Source: an uncultured Bacteroidales bacterium (GTDB lineage Bacteria > Bacteroidota > Bacteroidia > Bacteroidales > P3). From it: a DNA stretch of 64,000 bases. The notes under the pieces were generated by a model. It did no database searches and was not told the DNA's origin. It saw nothing but the letters and a program-made list of their open reading frames with translations. The position numbers and the translations under genes are program-made. Location of the stretch: contig CALUHJ010000003.1 in assembly GCA_944320415.1 (NCBI GenBank), forward strand, positions 152,456 through 216,455, read 5' to 3'. Of the stretch, positions 62,695 to 64,000 are shown piece after piece (position 1 is the first letter of the stretch; each line of letters opens with the position of its first letter).

Positions 62695-63775
62695 ATGACA
62701 ATAGAAGAAACAAACAAGGATTTCATTTCAAGAGCAAACGCTCTGAGGAGGTGTCTTTGACATCGACAAGAAGAAAGAAGAAGTAAAAGAGAGCGAAGCA
62801 AAAACCCAACAGGAAGACTTCTGGCAAAACCCTAAAGCAGCCGAACAGTTCCTAAAACAAATCAGCGAAAAGAAATCCTGCATCAACGCATTTGAAAAAA
62901 TGAACGCGTTATTGGAAGATTTTCAGGTAATGAAAGACTTCTATGATGAGGGCGAATTGTCCGAAGAGGAACTGAACCTCAACATCACAAACCTGAGCAA
63001 TGCGATAGAAGAACTGGAATTCAGGAACATGTTGGGCAAAGACGAAGACAAACTATCCGCAATAGTGAGCATAAATGCCGGAGCGGGAGGAACGGAGAGT
63101 TGCGACTGGGCCAGCATGCTCATGAGGATGTACATGCGTTGGGGAGAGAAGAACGGATACAAGATAGTCGAACTGGATCAACAGGAAGGCGATGTTGCTG
63201 GACTGAAAAGCGTCAGTTTCGAAATAGACGGAGATTATGCCTACGGTTATCTCAAGGGAGAAAACGGGGTACACCGGCTTGTGAGACAATCTCCTTTCAA
63301 TGCGGCAAACAAACGTCAGACCTCCTTTGCGTCGGTTTATGTCTATCCGATAATAGACGACAGCATTGAAATAAATGTCAACCCTGCCGACATAGAATGG
63401 GAGACGTTCCGTTCCTCAGGTCCGGGAGGCCAGAACGTGAACAAGGTGGAGACCGCCGTAAGGCTGCACTACAAACCCCAAAACATAGTGATAGAATGCC
63501 AGCAGACCAGGTCCCAACTGCAAAACCGTGAAAAGGCCATGCAGATGCTCAAGTCACAACTTTACGAAATAGAACTCAGAAAGAAAAGGGAGAAAATAGC
63601 GGAAATAGAAGGCAACAAGAAAAAAATAGAATGGGGCAGCCAGATACGCAATTACGTCCTTCATCCCTACAAACTGGTCAAAGACGTAAGAACAAACGTG
63701 GAAACCACCGACACCGATGCGGTATTGGACGGAGAACTCGGCATGTTCATCAAGGCTTATCTGATGGAATTTTAG
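62695..63775 (+). CDS. prfB: Peptide chain release factor 2 with programmed +1 frameshift
   Basis: The zero frame begins ATG at 62695 ([19 protein letters not shown], then CL) and meets TGA at 62758-62760. A +1 shift at CTT-TGA-C leads into the frame [15 protein letters not shown], open to 63775, giving about 359 residues. RF2 features: the stop-codon-reading S-P-F in [15 protein letters not shown] and the catalytic G-G-Q in [13 protein letters not shown]. It reads UGA and UAA. When RF2 is scarce, the internal UGA pauses the ribosome and favours the shift, an autoregulation well known in bacteria. It is last in the ftsZ-dut-prfB run. Confidence 0.96.
62746..62761 (+). promoter_or_regulatory. 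prfB frameshift site
   Basis: AGGAGG (62746-62751), TGT, then CTTTGAC. The internal Shine-Dalgarno lies three bases before the slippery CTT and UGA codon, the same geometry as in E. coli prfB. Here the anti-SD match is a perfect AGGAGG. Confidence 0.95.
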
Positions 63776-63818
63776 CGGAAACGGCATGTGATTGCATTTA
63801 TACGCCTGCAAAAAACGT

Positions 63819-63899
63819 AAAGTCGCGTACATGACACTCAAAAAGTTAGACTTTTCAGGGTAAAAAGTTAGACTTTTTGAATGTTGAACACGCGACTTT
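63819..63899. repeat. Nested inverted and direct repeat after prfB
   Basis: Outer arms 63819-63828 (AAAGTCGCGT) and 63890-63899 (ACGCGACTTT) are exact; the imperfect pairing continues inwards to CAAAAAGT (63839-63846) and ACTTTTTG (63872-63879). In the centre AAAAAGTTAGACTTTT occurs twice (63840-63855, 63862-63877), a 22-base period. It could be a terminator, a small palindromic mobile element or joined insertion-sequence ends. Bases 63900-64000 hold no recognisable gene. Confidence 0.7.
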
Positions 63900-64000
63900 T
63901 CATTTTTTACTGAAGACTTGTCGGGAGAAATTACGAAAAAGGTCTAAGTGATTGAAAATGAGTTGCAGTTACCAACTCATAGTAGTAATAGGTTACGAAT

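Noticed and set aside
63776..64000. Transposase gene at the window end
   Set aside because: No open frame with a transposase motif is present in these 225 bases; only the palindromic repeat is seen.

Overview
This 64 kb window is a chromosomal segment of an AT-rich, anaerobic member of the Bacteroidota, most likely Bacteroidales. The evidence is the promoter style (TTTG, 19 bases, TAnnTTTG, found several times), a type IX secretion sorting domain, the PCMD, fulvocin C-related and LolA/FtsK gene families, an ion-pumping pyrophosphatase, a HydE [FeFe]-hydrogenase maturase and a 2-hydroxyacyl-CoA dehydratase-type activase. No transposase gene, phage gene or CRISPR array was seen. All family calls come from reading motifs; no database search was run.

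Layout. 1-2.2 kb: str operon (rpsL-rpsG-fusA, minus; fusA runs off the window). 2.6-7 kb: rubredoxin, a bifunctional-nuclease-family protein, membrane pyrophosphatase and HydE. 7-11.9 kb: TetR regulator plus giant CoA-enzyme activase. 12-13.2 kb: two paralogous fulvocin C-related exported proteins. 13.5-15 kb: rmlD and an NlpC/P60 lipoprotein. 15-28.6 kb (minus): LolA, FtsK, an exported protein, SbcCD, ExbB-ExbD-TonB, a T9SS-sorted fibronectin protein, a PCMD lipoprotein and an outer-membrane barrel. 28.7-37.5 kb: thioredoxin, tRNA-Asn, sufC-sufD-nadK-dxr-rseP, an O-antigen-ligase-like protein and a small lipoprotein. 37.5-47.5 kb: tyrS, an M28 peptidase with an extra barrel-like domain, a flippase, a small accessory block, two flavodoxin-like proteins, an S41 peptidase, an SMR transporter and ApbE. 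47.6-63.8 kb: the division and wall cluster mraZ-rsmH-ftsL-ftsI-murE-mraY-(murD remnant)-ftsW-murG-murC-ftsQ-ftsA-ftsZ, followed by dut and prfB, the latter with a programmed +1 frameshift.

The most unusual content concerns cell division. (1) The gene at 42604-43080 encodes only the C-terminal half of FtsZ: it keeps the two T7-loop aspartates but has no GTP-binding domain. It sits between the real 3' end of a flippase gene and a decayed second copy of that 3' end, as if the block arrived by duplication or insertion. (2) In the murD position of the cluster there is only a stand-alone MurD C-terminal domain; the ATP- and UDP-binding domains are absent and there is no space for them. (3) The mraZ and ftsZ promoters share an identical 15-base element. 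(4) rmlD and the O-antigen-ligase-like gene, about 21 kb apart, share a nearly identical 26-base T-rich block upstream of matching TACCTTTG promoters.
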